Assembly (NCBI RefSeq): GCF_016718685.1
Contig: NZ_JADKCX010000021.1
Location: 1-64,000 of the forward strand
From: Haliscomenobacter sp.
GTDB taxonomy: Bacteria; Bacteroidota; Bacteroidia; Chitinophagales; Saprospiraceae
Direction: 5' to 3'
Length of the DNA: 64,000 nt
Shown in pieces: positions 48,276 through 57,732 of the stretch. How positions within the stretch are numbered: position 1 is the stretch's first letter; each line of letters starts with the position of its first letter. The notes under the pieces were generated by a model. That model did not search any database. It was given only the letters and a program-made list of their open reading frames with translations, and was not told where the DNA came from. The translations under genes and the position numbers were made by a program.

Positions 48276-51110
48276 TTAAAACTTCACCACGCGCTCGATC
48301 CGCTGCCGCCCATTGGCCTGTAAACGAACAAAATACATGCCCGCCGGCAATTGCGCCAGGTTGATCGGAACATCTGCTTGCTGCACCCCGCTCAATTGCA
48401 CTTGATTCAATACTTGCCCAATCGGACTGATCAGCTGTACCTGCAAATTGCTTCTTTCACGGAGCGTTACCCGCAACAAGGCCTGATCATTCGTAGGATT
48501 CGGCGCGATGCTCAGTTTGTCTACTGGCAAATCCTGATCCCGTGTCGAAACCGTAAATTTCACTTCCAAATCCAGTACCGAAGAACAGCCAAAACGATCA
48601 GTTACGGTGACGCTGTACAAACCGGCTTGCAACTGGGCAAGACTGGCCGTAGTCGCCCCGGTTGTCCAGCGGTATTTGTACGGCGCCCCATTGGCCGCGC
48701 CACGTACGCTGATCGAGCCATTGCGCAGGGTTGCGCCAGTGGCGTTGCGAATGGTGCTGGCCAGATCCAATTTGGCCGGGCAACGGTTCAGATTGATGTT
48801 GTCGATATCGATCCAATAATCACCTCCGCCGCGGGTAGCCACCAAACGAATCTGGATGAATCGGGTCGCGTAAGCGCCCAATTTTACCGTAACGCGGCGC
48901 AGCTGGGTTGAAGTCACGTGATTGGTCGAAGTGATGGATTGCAACAAGACAAAGTTGCGACCGCAGTCAATCGACACAAACACATCCAGGCGGTCGTTCG
49001 CCGTAAGCTGGGTAGCCGTCACATTGCTGCCCGACACGTTGACATACCGGTATTCAAAAGTAAGGCTATCGTTGGCAGCGATGGGACCAAACGTAGGACT
49101 TGTAGCCCGTAAGCTGGCGTCGCCGCTGAACAAATTATCAGAAAGGGTAAAACTGCTGTTGCCCCGGTCTTTTACCACCACGGCGTCGGCGTCGATTGTC
49201 CAGTCGCGGGGAATCCCTCCTCTTTCAAAGTCTTCCCCGAAAGGAACTGGATAAGCCGAATTGAAGGTAAAATACGCTGTATCATTGGAGGCCTGCACAT
49301 CACCTACGATCCAGGCTTTGATGTTGTAGGTGCCGGGCGTAGCCGTGTTGAACGTTCCGCGGAAGGTGTAGGCATTTTTGGCGTTTGGCTGCAAGGTAAA
49401 TCCACCTACGTTTTCTGTAACCACCGGGCCATTGTTGATGCGGTAAGCCACATTAAAACCAGTGGAGTTGTTCCGACTGAGGTTGCCAATCGAAAACGCC
49501 AATTGATCATTGGCATTGCCGCAGGGATCAGCGCTGGTATTGCGGACGCTCAAGGCCAACAAATCGCGGGTGGGAACGTGTACTTGAATGTTGTCGATCA
49601 GCGCGCCTTCGAGGTTATTGGCAAAATCGGACAAAAAGGCAAAACGAATGCGCACATTAGGCGCAGTTGCAGTACCGGGCAATGGATGCGAGGCGGTAAA
49701 CCAACCGCGTACGCCCCCATTGCCATTCCAGATTTGGCGGGTAACGTCGTTGTACCAGTTGATGCCGCTGGTATTGTCGCCTAGTTTTGCCCAGGAAACG
49801 CCTCCATCCGTACTCAGTTCCACCCACAGTCCATCACAGCAGCCTTCCATGTCTAGCTGGAGGGCAAAAGTCAAAACAGGATCAGCACTCAGGTTGGAAA
49901 AATCGAAACAAGGTGAGGCCAGATAAGATACCTCGCTGCTATTATAGCTTCCGCTCAGGCTGGTGGCCCAAACCTGCGAGCCACTGAAAGCCTGATTGAG
50001 CAGCCGTTTATTGGGGTTGCCCAATTGCCAGCTGGGGTTGACACTACTTTGGTCTACGGTCCAGCCCGTGAAACGATCTTCGAGCAGGTTCACGTGCGGG
50101 TAAGACACAATGGTAGGTAAGCTGGTGAAGGTATAACGCAGGGTATCATTTTCAGGTATACTGTCCCCCTTCATCTCCGTCCAGGCATCAATCACATAAT
50201 CTCCCGGAGGAAAAGCATATTGGTTGTCAAATTCGGCTACATCAGCACTATCGCGCCCAACCACACCGGTATAAACGCCATCCTGGGGCATTTGAATGGG
50301 TACGGGCATGCCATTTACCGCATATTTAAAGGGAACCAGCGATTGAGGTTCGCCGCCATAGTTGCTGATCAATACCTGTACGGTATCGCCACCTTCCAAC
50401 CCACATCCGGTAGTCGGGCTTAGTACTCCCGAAATGCCCAAATCAATGGCAAAGCGGGTATTAAACGCAAAGGGCCCCAACACCAAACTGGTGTCGGCCG
50501 GATTGCTACAAATGACACTCAAATAAAGCTCGTAGCTGGTATTTTGGGTCAGGCCACGCAAAATAGTACGGGTAGCCGTGCTGCGCACTACTGTACCTGC
50601 TCCCTTATTGGGAAGGAAACCTTTTTTGCCGTATTCAAGCAGATAAGTTCCCCCAGGGACATTGCCCACCCAACTCAGTTGAGCACTGAAGGCACGTACA
50701 TCTTCAAAGGTGACGCTGGGCCCCGGAGGTGGAGCACAAGTCGGGCAAATGATTTTACTGCGCAAAACTATGCCAGCCGCAGGTTTATTGCTACCCGTAG
50801 TGTACACAACTTTACCTTCCTGATCCAGTAAGGAGTAAGCAACTTCCTGATCAAAAGGACCGGGTTTGTAGCTGAGCCGCAGGCTGTCACCATTGTTCAA
50901 GGCCAGATAATGCCGCGCCTGAGCCCCATTGGTCAGGGTATACACCGTGGCCGTAGTATTGATGCGTACTTCCAATTGGGCGCCATTCCAACCATCGCCA
51001 AGTTGATCATTCAAATCTAGCGTGTAGACACAGGGGTTAGCTTGGGCGTAAACCTGCTGGGCAAGGCAAGTAAGGGAAAAGAGAAAAAGTAGAGCCTTAA
51101 TCCACTTCAT
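48276..51110 (-). CDS. Secreted fibronectin/MAM-like multidomain protein with T9SS type A sorting domain
   Basis: The start is ATG 51110, with a signal peptide ending QVYA|QANP. 944 residues. A first beta domain resembles a C-terminal C2-type lectin fold (LNDQLGDGWNGAQLEVRI). It is followed by FN3 (VTFEDVRAFSAQLSWV) and two MAM/laminin-G-like blocks with ALIDNIQVHVPT and YWIDIDNINLN. A SprB-like repeat follows (YKYRWTTGATTASL, VTVTDRFGCSS). The last 80 residues, LSIAPNPTNDQALLRV to RIERVVKF, are the type A T9SS sorting domain. It is probably attached to the surface by A-LPS. Catalytic residues were not seen. Confidence 0.88.
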   Translation of the reverse strand: MKWIKALLFLFSLTCLAQQVYAQANPCVYTLDLNDQLGDGWNGAQLEVRINTTATVYTLTNGAQARHYLALNNGDSLRLSYKPGPFDQEVAYSLLDQEGKVVYTTGSNKPAAGIVLRSKIICPTCAPPPGPSVTFEDVRAFSAQLSWVGNVPGGTYLLEYGKKGFLPNKGAGTVVRSTATRTILRGLTQNTSYELYLSVICSNPADTSLVLGPFAFNTRFAIDLGISGVLSPTTGCGLEGGDTVQVLISNYGGEPQSLVPFKYAVNGMPVPIQMPQDGVYTGVVGRDSADVAEFDNQYAFPPGDYVIDAWTEMKGDSIPENDTLRYTFTSLPTIVSYPHVNLLEDRFTGWTVDQSSVNPSWQLGNPNKRLLNQAFSGSQVWATSLSGSYNSSEVSYLASPCFDFSNLSADPVLTFALQLDMEGCCDGLWVELSTDGGVSWAKLGDNTSGINWYNDVTRQIWNGNGGVRGWFTASHPLPGTATAPNVRIRFAFLSDFANNLEGALIDNIQVHVPTRDLLALSVRNTSADPCGNANDQLAFSIGNLSRNNSTGFNVAYRINNGPVVTENVGGFTLQPNAKNAYTFRGTFNTATPGTYNIKAWIVGDVQASNDTAYFTFNSAYPVPFGEDFERGGIPRDWTIDADAVVVKDRGNSSFTLSDNLFSGDASLRATSPTFGPIAANDSLTFEYRYVNVSGSNVTATQLTANDRLDVFVSIDCGRNFVLLQSITSTNHVTSTQLRRVTVKLGAYATRFIQIRLVATRGGGDYWIDIDNINLNRCPAKLDLASTIRNATGATLRNGSISVRGAANGAPYKYRWTTGATTASLAQLQAGLYSVTVTDRFGCSSVLDLEVKFTVSTRDQDLPVDKLSIAPNPTNDQALLRVTLRERSNLQVQLISPIGQVLNQVQLSGVQQADVPINLAQLPAGMYFVRLQANGRQRIERVVKF

Positions 51111-51238
51111 AGTAATTGTTTTGTAGAAATTTAAGCATTGAGCGTATCTTCGAGGCTGTTCCAATTTTATCTTTGCGCGCGATATGGCTAAATTTGGACA
51201 AGCTCTAGCGACCTGCTAAAGTTAGTAATTTAATCCAT

Positions 51239-51362
51239 ATTGCACTTTCTTTAACGTCAGGAGTGAAAACAGACGACACTATTTTACCGCAAAAATAAAC
51301 CTTTTGACGGGTCTGATGTTAGCTATTGGTGAATTTAAAAGTGCAATTCACGTTAAAGTCAA
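51239..51362. promoter_or_regulatory. Paired inverted words upstream of merR, possible operators
   Basis: ATTGCACTTT (51239-51248) and TTTAACGT (51250-51257) recur as reverse complements: AAAGTGCAAT (51338-51347) and ACGTTAAA (51350-51357), with the order of the two words swapped. The region lies between the T9SS-protein start and the divergent merR start. Such arrangement suggests binding sites of the regulator or shared divergent promoters. This is inference. Confidence 0.45.
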
Positions 51363-51396
51363 GATTCTAAATCACTGAAAAAAAACGCCTTAACAA

Positions 51397-52338
51397 GTGG
51401 CAGTATACTCTATTCGGGACTTGGAAAAACTTTCAGGGATCAAAGCACACACGATCCGCATCTGGGAGCAACGTTACGGAGTCATTGCTCCTAAGCGGAC
51501 CAAGACCAATATTCGTTACTACCAGGATGACGACCTCAAGTTCCTGCTCAATGTGGCCTTGCTCAACAAGAATGGCATCAAAATTTCCAAAATTGCCCTC
51601 ATGACCCGGCAGGCTGTGGCCGAAAAGGTGGCGGCCATTTCCGAAATCAATTTTGAATACAGCACCCAACTAGACGCCCTGACCATTTCGATGATTGAAA
51701 TGGATGAGCAAAAATTTGACCGCATCATTTCTACCAATATCCATCAATTGGGCTTTGAGCGCACCATGCTCGAAGTCATCTACCCTTTCCTCGATAAATT
51801 GGGGGTGCTTTGGCTGACGGGTTCGATCAATCCGGTACAGGAAAATTTCATCAGTTACCTCATTCGCCAAAAAATCATTGTTGCCATCAACAATGAACCC
51901 ATTCCTCAAGGAAGCCACGTCAAAAAATTCATTGTCTATTTGCCTGAGGGAGAGAAACAGGAATTGAGTTTGCTCTTCATGCACTACATCCTCAAGTCAC
52001 GCCGCAACCAGGTGCTTTATCTGGGACAGGACATTTCATTGTCCGATCTGCGCGATGCCTGCAAAGTGCACAAGCCTGATTTCATTTTTACCATGATCAG
52101 CGAAACTTTCTCCAAAGAACCAGTGCAACGCTACGTTGACAAACTGTCCGAAACCTTCCCCGATTCCCAGATCTTGTTATCGGGTTATCAGGTTGTGGCG
52201 CAAAAAGTATCTCCTTCACACAATGTCCGAGTACTGCGCAGTTTGGACCATACCCTGGAATTTCTAGAATTGTTGACCCAGCCGGAGCCCCGGCGAAGTG
52301 GGGGAGTTGCTCAAGCTTCCATGGCCAGTCCGCAATAA
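51397..52338 (+). CDS. MerR-family regulator with B12-binding-like C-terminus lacking cobalamin ligands
   Basis: A GTG start (MAVYSIRD). Residues 3-70 form the MerR winged helix (YSIRDLEKLSGIKAHTIRIWEQRYG). The rest matches the CarH/LitR effector layout: a four-helix bundle and a Rossmann-like cobalamin fold (VLYLGQDISLSDL). In AdoB12-dependent members the helix motif is W-x9-EH; here it is W-x9-EN. The axial-ligand motif ExHELG is EKQELS here. Both histidines needed for light-sensing cobalamin are missing. It is probably B12-independent, as some CarA/LitR relatives are. The target is unknown; it may control the divergent T9SS gene. Confidence 0.82.
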   Translation: MAVYSIRDLEKLSGIKAHTIRIWEQRYGVIAPKRTKTNIRYYQDDDLKFLLNVALLNKNGIKISKIALMTRQAVAEKVAAISEINFEYSTQLDALTISMIEMDEQKFDRIISTNIHQLGFERTMLEVIYPFLDKLGVLWLTGSINPVQENFISYLIRQKIIVAINNEPIPQGSHVKKFIVYLPEGEKQELSLLFMHYILKSRRNQVLYLGQDISLSDLRDACKVHKPDFIFTMISETFSKEPVQRYVDKLSETFPDSQILLSGYQVVAQKVSPSHNVRVLRSLDHTLEFLELLTQPEPRRSGGVAQASMASPQ

Positions 52339-52384
52339 TGAAAGGTCATTTCAAGGTGAGCCTAAATCAATTTCATTTGATAGA

Positions 52385-53518
52385 TCAAAGCCGTGTCTCC
52401 AACTTGGGCACCATCATCTCCTTCCAGGCCCGGAAATCCCCCGCCTGAATGTGTGCCCGCGCTTCTCCTACCAACCACAAGAAAAAAGACAAATTCTGCA
52501 AGGTAGCAATCTGCATCCCCAAAATTTCACTGCTGTGGATCAGGTGCCGCAGGTAGGCTTTAGAATAAAAGCGGCTACTATGGCAAGGGCTATTGGCATC
52601 AATGGGTGAAAAATCGTCCTTCCACTTGGCGTTGCGCATGTTCAGGATGCCCTCAGCCGTATACAATAGCCCATGACGGGCATTGCGGGTGGGCAATACG
52701 CAGTCAAACATATCGATGCCCAGGGCAATACTTTCCAGGATGTTCACCGGTGTACCCACCCCCATGAGGTAGCGCGGTTTGTCGGCGGGTAAAACGCCAC
52801 AAACCAGCTCGGTCATGGCGTACATGTCTTCAGCGGGTTCGCCTACCGAAAGTCCTCCAATCGCGTTGGCTGGCCGGTTGAACGCCGCAATGGCCTCTGC
52901 CGACTGAATCCGCAAATCCGTATAAGTACTCCCTTGTACGATCGGGAACAAGGTCTGTTCGTACCCATAAAGCCCTTCCGTTTGGTCAAAACGCTCACAG
53001 CAACGCGCCAACCAACGATGGGTCATTTCCATCGATTTTTTGGCGTAGCCATATTCACACGGGTACGGGGTACACTCGTCAAAAGCCATGATGATGTCGG
53101 CACCAATGATGCGCTGGATGTCGATGGCGCGTTCAGGCGAAAAAAAGTGGGGAGAACCATCGATGTGGGAATTAAAAGTAACCCCTTCTTCTTTGATTTT
53201 GCGGGTATTGCCCAGTGAATACACCTGATAGCCCCCGCTATCGGTTAAAATGGGATGATTCCAACCATTGAATTTGTGCAAACCACCCACCTGCTGTAAA
53301 ATATCGATACCCGGGCGCAAGTACAAATGGTAGGTATTCCCCAAAATAATTTGTGCTTTGATCTCCGTTTCCAATTCATGCTGATGCACCGCCTTGACGG
53401 TACCTGCGGTACCCACGGGCATAAAAATGGGAGTTTGGATCTCCCCATGAGCAGTTTGAATGACCCCGGCACGAGCTGAGGATTGAGGGTCTTTATGGTC
53501 GATGTTGAACGAAAACAT
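52385..53518 (-). CDS. tgt: tRNA-guanine(34) transglycosylase
   Basis: The start is ATG 53518 (MFSFNIDHKD). 377 residues. Active-site parts are complete: VGTAGTVKAVH, LGNTYHLYLRPG, the SGGYQVYSL region (TDSGGYQV), the aspartate FDECTPYP, GGLSVGEP, and the nucleophile region MFDCVLPTRNARHG. The C-terminal zinc site CxCxxC is reduced: the aligned stretch is SPCHSSRFYSKAYLRH, so two of three cysteines are Ser. The enzyme exchanges guanine-34 for preQ1 (queuosine pathway). The gene begins 15 bases downstream of rodA on the same strand. Confidence 0.93.
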   Translation of the reverse strand: MFSFNIDHKDPQSSARAGVIQTAHGEIQTPIFMPVGTAGTVKAVHQHELETEIKAQIILGNTYHLYLRPGIDILQQVGGLHKFNGWNHPILTDSGGYQVYSLGNTRKIKEEGVTFNSHIDGSPHFFSPERAIDIQRIIGADIIMAFDECTPYPCEYGYAKKSMEMTHRWLARCCERFDQTEGLYGYEQTLFPIVQGSTYTDLRIQSAEAIAAFNRPANAIGGLSVGEPAEDMYAMTELVCGVLPADKPRYLMGVGTPVNILESIALGIDMFDCVLPTRNARHGLLYTAEGILNMRNAKWKDDFSPIDANSPCHSSRFYSKAYLRHLIHSSEILGMQIATLQNLSFFLWLVGEARAHIQAGDFRAWKEMMVPKLETRL

Positions 53519-53532
53519 GGATGATGAAGATT

Positions 53533-54930
53533 TTACAGGCGGTATCGATCGCGGTCCATTTTCAACACAATGCCCATCATGGCCGAGAAGGCCAGGAAAG
53601 AGGAGCCACCCCGACTGATAAACGGCAGGGGAATTCCGATCATGGGGGTTACCCCGATGGTCATGCCAATGTTGATGAAAAAGTGGATGAATAAAATCCC
53701 GACGAAACAATACGTATAGACCCGCGCGAAATTAGACCGTTGCCGCTCAGCGATGATGGTGAGCCGCAGCATCAACACCAAAAACAGCGCTACAATGCCC
53801 AAGGCCCCAATAAAACCTTGCTCTTCGCCTACGGTACAAAAAATGAAATCGGTAGGTTGTTCGGGCACATAGCTGTACCGCGTCATACTTCCTTGCAAAA
53901 ATCCTTTGCCCAGAAAGCCCCCCGAGGTAATAGCGGTTTTGGACTGCATGAAGTTGTACATCGATTTACAGTCGGCACAGGATTCGGGTTTGAGCCACAC
54001 CAAAATGCGGTCGGCCTGGTGGGGTTTGAGTACCTTGAATACCGCATAGTTGGCCGAAAAACACATCCCTACACCCAGCGCAATGGCAATTGCTGCCGTA
54101 CCTACTTCCCGCACCCCTTTGCGGCTGGCATAAATCAGGCCCCACAACAAATAAACTCCGCCCAAAGTCGCCAGGCTGTACAGCCCGAGCTCAAAGTACC
54201 AAGCAACTACTGCTGCCAGACCCAAAACCGCAACCATTCGTTTCAGCTGGGTGGATTCTTTATACAAGCTGGACAGGTACCATAATCCGATGCTCAAAAT
54301 CAGTATAGACACAATCACCGGATCAAAAATCAGCCCCAGCAACAAAATGGCCAGAATGGTAAATGCCGCGAGGTAATAGTTGGGAGATAGTCCTTCGCGG
54401 TACATCGCAATAAAAAACGATACAAATACAATCGCGGATCCCAAGTCCCCTTGCATCAAAATCAGCGCCATGGGGATGAGCAACATGCCAAAGGCGATGA
54501 ATTGGCTCCTGAAACTTTTTAAATTGGTGCTGGGTGTACTCAGAAAAGCGGCCATGGCCATGGCCGTGCCCACCTTCGCAAACTCCGAAGGCTGGAGTGA
54601 CAAACCAGCAAAAGTATACCAGGAACGGTTGCCGTGAATTTCGGTGCCAAAAAAGGGTACCCCCAACAGCAAGACCATGGTAAGCGTATAGAGGGGATAG
54701 GCCAGCAATTGCCAGATTTTCCAGTCGAGGGTCAGAATGGTACCCATTGCCACGAAGGAAATGGCCATCCAGATCAACTGTTTGCCCACCGATGAACGGA
54801 GGAAACCTACCTTTTCGAATTCAATGTAGGTAGAGGCGTAAATCATCATCACCCCAAAAACCACCAAACCCAAATAAACGGAAAAAACAACCCAATCGAT
54901 TGTTTTTGTACCAGTGAATTTACCTAGCAT
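53533..54930 (-). CDS. rodA: Rod shape-determining protein RodA (SEDS glycosyltransferase)
   Basis: A 465-residue SEDS-family membrane protein with about ten helices. The hallmarks are KVGTAMAMA after LQPSEFA, LILMQGDLGSA(IV)FV, and the C-terminal GMTIGVTPMIGIPLPFISRGGSS. RodA polymerises peptidoglycan strands for lateral wall growth with a class B PBP. It is longer than E. coli RodA because of an added loop (MYNFMQSKTAITSGGFLGKG lies after it). It lies between the SPOR protein and tgt on the same strand; pbp2 is not in the window. Confidence 0.92.
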   Translation of the reverse strand: MLGKFTGTKTIDWVVFSVYLGLVVFGVMMIYASTYIEFEKVGFLRSSVGKQLIWMAISFVAMGTILTLDWKIWQLLAYPLYTLTMVLLLGVPFFGTEIHGNRSWYTFAGLSLQPSEFAKVGTAMAMAAFLSTPSTNLKSFRSQFIAFGMLLIPMALILMQGDLGSAIVFVSFFIAMYREGLSPNYYLAAFTILAILLLGLIFDPVIVSILILSIGLWYLSSLYKESTQLKRMVAVLGLAAVVAWYFELGLYSLATLGGVYLLWGLIYASRKGVREVGTAAIAIALGVGMCFSANYAVFKVLKPHQADRILVWLKPESCADCKSMYNFMQSKTAITSGGFLGKGFLQGSMTRYSYVPEQPTDFIFCTVGEEQGFIGALGIVALFLVLMLRLTIIAERQRSNFARVYTYCFVGILFIHFFINIGMTIGVTPMIGIPLPFISRGGSSFLAFSAMMGIVLKMDRDRYRL

Positions 54931-54945
54931 AATGTTTTACAAGGG

Positions 54946-55353
54946 CTAATAACCAATGAAATCACTCGGACTAATTTGATTGTCCTGTACCATATAAGAC
55001 CCTGGATAGGCACCGCGTACAAGTTCCTGCAAACGCATGGCTTCCAGTTTGGTATGGTAAGCGCCCACCCGCAACAGGTAATACGGACGCTCGTGTAGCC
55101 AGGTTATCGGAACAAACGGATATTGTGCTTTGAAATTGCTCAGTACCTCGTCCAGTTTTGGTCGGTCGGTAGTGGCCAAGATTTGCAGGCGCCACCCACG
55201 GATGTAAGGCTTTTGTTTGTTGTTTTCGGTGTATTGACTCAGCAAAGTGCTGATTGCTGGATCTTCCACGATTTGAATGTGCTGAAGCCCCTGCGCCCGA
55301 ACAGCGCAGCAAGCCCAAAAGACGAGGAACAAAACCCCAAAGGCGCGCTGCAT
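54946..55353 (-). CDS. Exported SPOR-like domain protein
   Basis: The start is ATG 55353 (MQRAFG), with a signal peptide ending AVRA|QGLQ. 135 residues. Residues 50-125 resemble SPOR: a strand GWRLQILATTDRPKLDEVLSNF, then PYYLLRVGAYHTKLEAMRLQELV. SPOR domains bind denuded septal peptidoglycan. It lies 16 bases upstream of rodA, so the two are probably co-transcribed for cell-wall growth. Confidence 0.8.
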   Translation of the reverse strand: MQRAFGVLFLVFWACCAVRAQGLQHIQIVEDPAISTLLSQYTENNKQKPYIRGWRLQILATTDRPKLDEVLSNFKAQYPFVPITWLHERPYYLLRVGAYHTKLEAMRLQELVRGAYPGSYMVQDNQISPSDFIGY

Positions 55354-55396
55354 GTTTTTTTTTGCGAAAATACGAAAAATTGCCGAAAAATGATGC

Positions 55397-56073
55397 TTAA
55401 TACGCGGCACTATCCCCACTTCCTCCCTTGACGATGGCTACGCCAGAAGAGGTGCCGATGCGGCTGGCGCCCGCCTCGATCATGGCTTTGGCATCGGCAA
55501 AATTGCGGATACCGCCCGAGGCCTTGATGGCTATTTTATGTTGAAGTAAAGTCCCCATCCGGTGTACGGCCTCCAACGTAGCCCCTCCGCCATTGAAACC
55601 AGTAGAGGTTTTGGCAAAATCTGGCTCCAAATCTGCCAGGATTACACAAGCCTTTTCCAATTCATCTGGTGTGAGCAAAGCAGTTTCTAAAATGATTTTT
55701 ATTTTTTTGCCCTTCATACGTGTCGCGGTAACCAGGCTATCAAGGTCGCTACGTACATGCGACCACAACTGGCTTTTCACCGCACAGAGGTTGATTACGG
55801 CGTCAATTTCATCTGCTCCATCTTCGATGGCTCTTTTGATTTCTTCCACTTTTGCGGCAGTACTGGAATACCCCAAAGGGAACCCCACTACGGTAGCTAC
55901 TTGTACTTTTTCGGGGCAGATTCCAACCAGCGAAAGGCATCGTGTACATAGTAAGGTGGAATACACACCGCAGCAAAACCGTATTCCTGCGCCTCGCCAC
56001 AAAGTTGGCGGATGTTTTCCAAAGTGGAATCGGGCTTAAGTAGCGTATGGTCAATGTATTCAGCAACGTTCAT
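55397..56073 (-). CDS. deoC: Deoxyribose-phosphate aldolase, one frameshift
   Basis: The N-terminal frame starts at ATG 56073 with MNVAEYIDHTLLKPD, the DeoC start. It passes into the second frame near 55930 (HDAFR, then LVGICPEKVQVATVVGFPLG). The Schiff-base lysine is in AIKASGGIR, and other conserved parts are EIDAVINL, KIILETALL and AKTSTGFNGGGAT. Joined length is about 225 residues, normal for the family. It cleaves 2-deoxyribose-5-phosphate to acetaldehyde and glyceraldehyde-3-phosphate in nucleoside salvage. A single missing base after TTTCGC explains the break. Confidence 0.92.
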
Positions 56074-56221
56074 TTCAGGATGTATAATTTGTAACTTAAT
56101 TTGTTAAAATCAATGCAACATGCAATATTAAGTTGCCCGAAAGATAGGGTAAATTAACCTAGCGAAATAGATAATTAACATTTAATTTGTGGAACGCAAA
56201 ATCTACCGAAAGTCTCGTTTT

Positions 56222-57247
56222 ATGAACACCACCGATAATCAAGTGCTGTTGGAGTGCGTGCCAAATTTTAGTGAAGGACGCAATCCGGTCGTCATCGAGT
56301 CCATTGCGGCGGCAATTCGCCAAATTGCCGGCGTCAAATTGTTGCACGTAGATCCCGGTTACGACGCCAACCGAACCGTCATGACCTTCGTGGGTGCGCC
56401 TTTGGCCGTGGTAGAAGCCGCGTTTCAAAGCATCAAAACCGCCAGCCAACTGATCGATATGCGCCAACAACAGGGTACCCATCCCCGCATGGGGGCTACC
56501 GATGTCTGCCCTTTGGTACCCATAGCCGGAATGTCCCTCAATGAGGCCGTAGTACTGGCCCGTGCATTAGGGCAAAGGGTGGGCAGTGAATTGAACATCC
56601 CGGTATACCTGTACGAGGATGCGGCCCAGGACCCCCAACGGCGCAACTTGGCCACGATCCGCCAGGGAGAATACGAAGGTTTGGCCCAAAAAATCCGTCA
56701 GCCGGAATGGACACCCGACTACGGCCCGACCCAAGAACCATTTCCTGCCGGAGCCACGGTCATTGGTGCCCGTAAGTTCCTCATTGCCTACAACGTCAAT
56801 TTGAATACCACCGACGTCAGTTTGGCCAAGCGCATCGCTGAAAAAGTGCGCGCGAGTGGCTACAAGGTTAAAGACGAACAGGGAAACATCCAGCAGATAC
56901 CAGGGCGTTGCCCCGGCGTAAAAGCCATTGGCTGGTACATGCCCGGCTATGGCAAAGCCCAGGTGTCGATGAACATTACCGACCTAGACCTCACGCCTGT
57001 CCACGCGGCGTTTGTAGCTTGCCAGCAGGAAGCCCAACACCTGGGCGTGGAAGTTAGTGGATCAGAGTTGATTGGCCTGGCCCCACTCCGGGTATTCCTG
57101 GAGGCCGGGCATTACTTTGCCCCTAACGAATCCGCTGCCGATCGTTTGATTGAAATTGCCATTGTACATTTAGGATTGAGGGAGCTTAAAGGATTTGATC
57201 CTGCACATAGGATCCTGGAACAGTGTATACAAAACGAGGAAGGGTAA
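56222..57247 (+). CDS. ftcD: Glutamate formimidoyltransferase
   Basis: The start is ATG 56222 (MNTTDNQ). A 341-residue FtcD N-terminal-type enzyme: LLECVPNFSEGRN at the start, HPRMGATDVCPLVPI in the middle, FLIAYNVNLNTTDVSLAK and VSMNITDLDLTPVHAAF. It transfers the formimino group from N-formimino-glutamate to tetrahydrofolate, the last step of histidine breakdown. The cyclodeaminase domain of the bifunctional animal form is absent. Other hut genes are not within the window. Confidence 0.92.
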   Translation: MNTTDNQVLLECVPNFSEGRNPVVIESIAAAIRQIAGVKLLHVDPGYDANRTVMTFVGAPLAVVEAAFQSIKTASQLIDMRQQQGTHPRMGATDVCPLVPIAGMSLNEAVVLARALGQRVGSELNIPVYLYEDAAQDPQRRNLATIRQGEYEGLAQKIRQPEWTPDYGPTQEPFPAGATVIGARKFLIAYNVNLNTTDVSLAKRIAEKVRASGYKVKDEQGNIQQIPGRCPGVKAIGWYMPGYGKAQVSMNITDLDLTPVHAAFVACQQEAQHLGVEVSGSELIGLAPLRVFLEAGHYFAPNESAADRLIEIAIVHLGLRELKGFDPAHRILEQCIQNEEG

Positions 57248-57252
57248 AAAAG

Positions 57253-57570
57253 TTACCACGAAAAAAATTTGGTGCTGCGCAAAAAGTTTTTCTTAGGTTC
57301 AGGTTTAAGGGGTTTAGACGTGTTCACTTTAAAGGATACCATTTTAGTAAGGTTCCCATAATGCAACCACACAAAATAACTGCCAGGCTTTAGACCCTCA
57401 ACTGGAAACTGTAAGGTTTGACTGCCTTTTTCCAAATTGATTTGTTGCTCAAAACAGGGTGTTCCCAGTTTGTCTTGCACGATTAAGCTCACGCTTTGTG
57501 GTTTGTCACTTTTCACATCTAGTACAGCAGTTCTTTCTTCGGTCAAAATGTAGATTTCTCCTAGCTCCAT
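57253..57570 (-). CDS. Small beta-strand protein resembling an orphan sorting/Ig-like domain
   Basis: 105 residues without signal peptide. The pattern is a beta sandwich similar to T9SS type A tails or DUF3244: TAVLDVKSDKPQSVSLIVQD, CFEQQINLEKGSQTLQFPVEGLKPGSYFVWLHYGN, KMVSFKV. No large upstream domain exists, so it is either a remnant of a secreted protein or a small stand-alone product. It converges with ftcD, with five bases between stops. The call rests on composition and motif likeness only. Confidence 0.5.
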   Translation of the reverse strand: MELGEIYILTEERTAVLDVKSDKPQSVSLIVQDKLGTPCFEQQINLEKGSQTLQFPVEGLKPGSYFVWLHYGNLTKMVSFKVNTSKPLKPEPKKNFLRSTKFFSW

Positions 57571-57698
57571 CCAATTTTTTTTTCTTGTGACGAAAAAACA
57601 GGTAAAAGGTCATGCTTTTTTGGGAAAAGAAAAAATGATAAGAAGTATAAATATGTTACAAATATGATAAAAATATAGTTTAGTAAAGGTATATACAT

Positions 57699-57729
57699 AA
57701 AAAAAGCCTTCCGGAGAACCGAAAGGCTT
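57699..57729 (-). terminator. Intrinsic terminator of tRNA-Val
   Basis: On the minus strand AAGCCTTTCGG pairs with CCGGAAGGCTT around a short loop and is followed by seven T (57699-57705 as A). It starts four bases after the tRNA end. Confidence 0.88.
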
Positions 57730-57732
57730 GGG

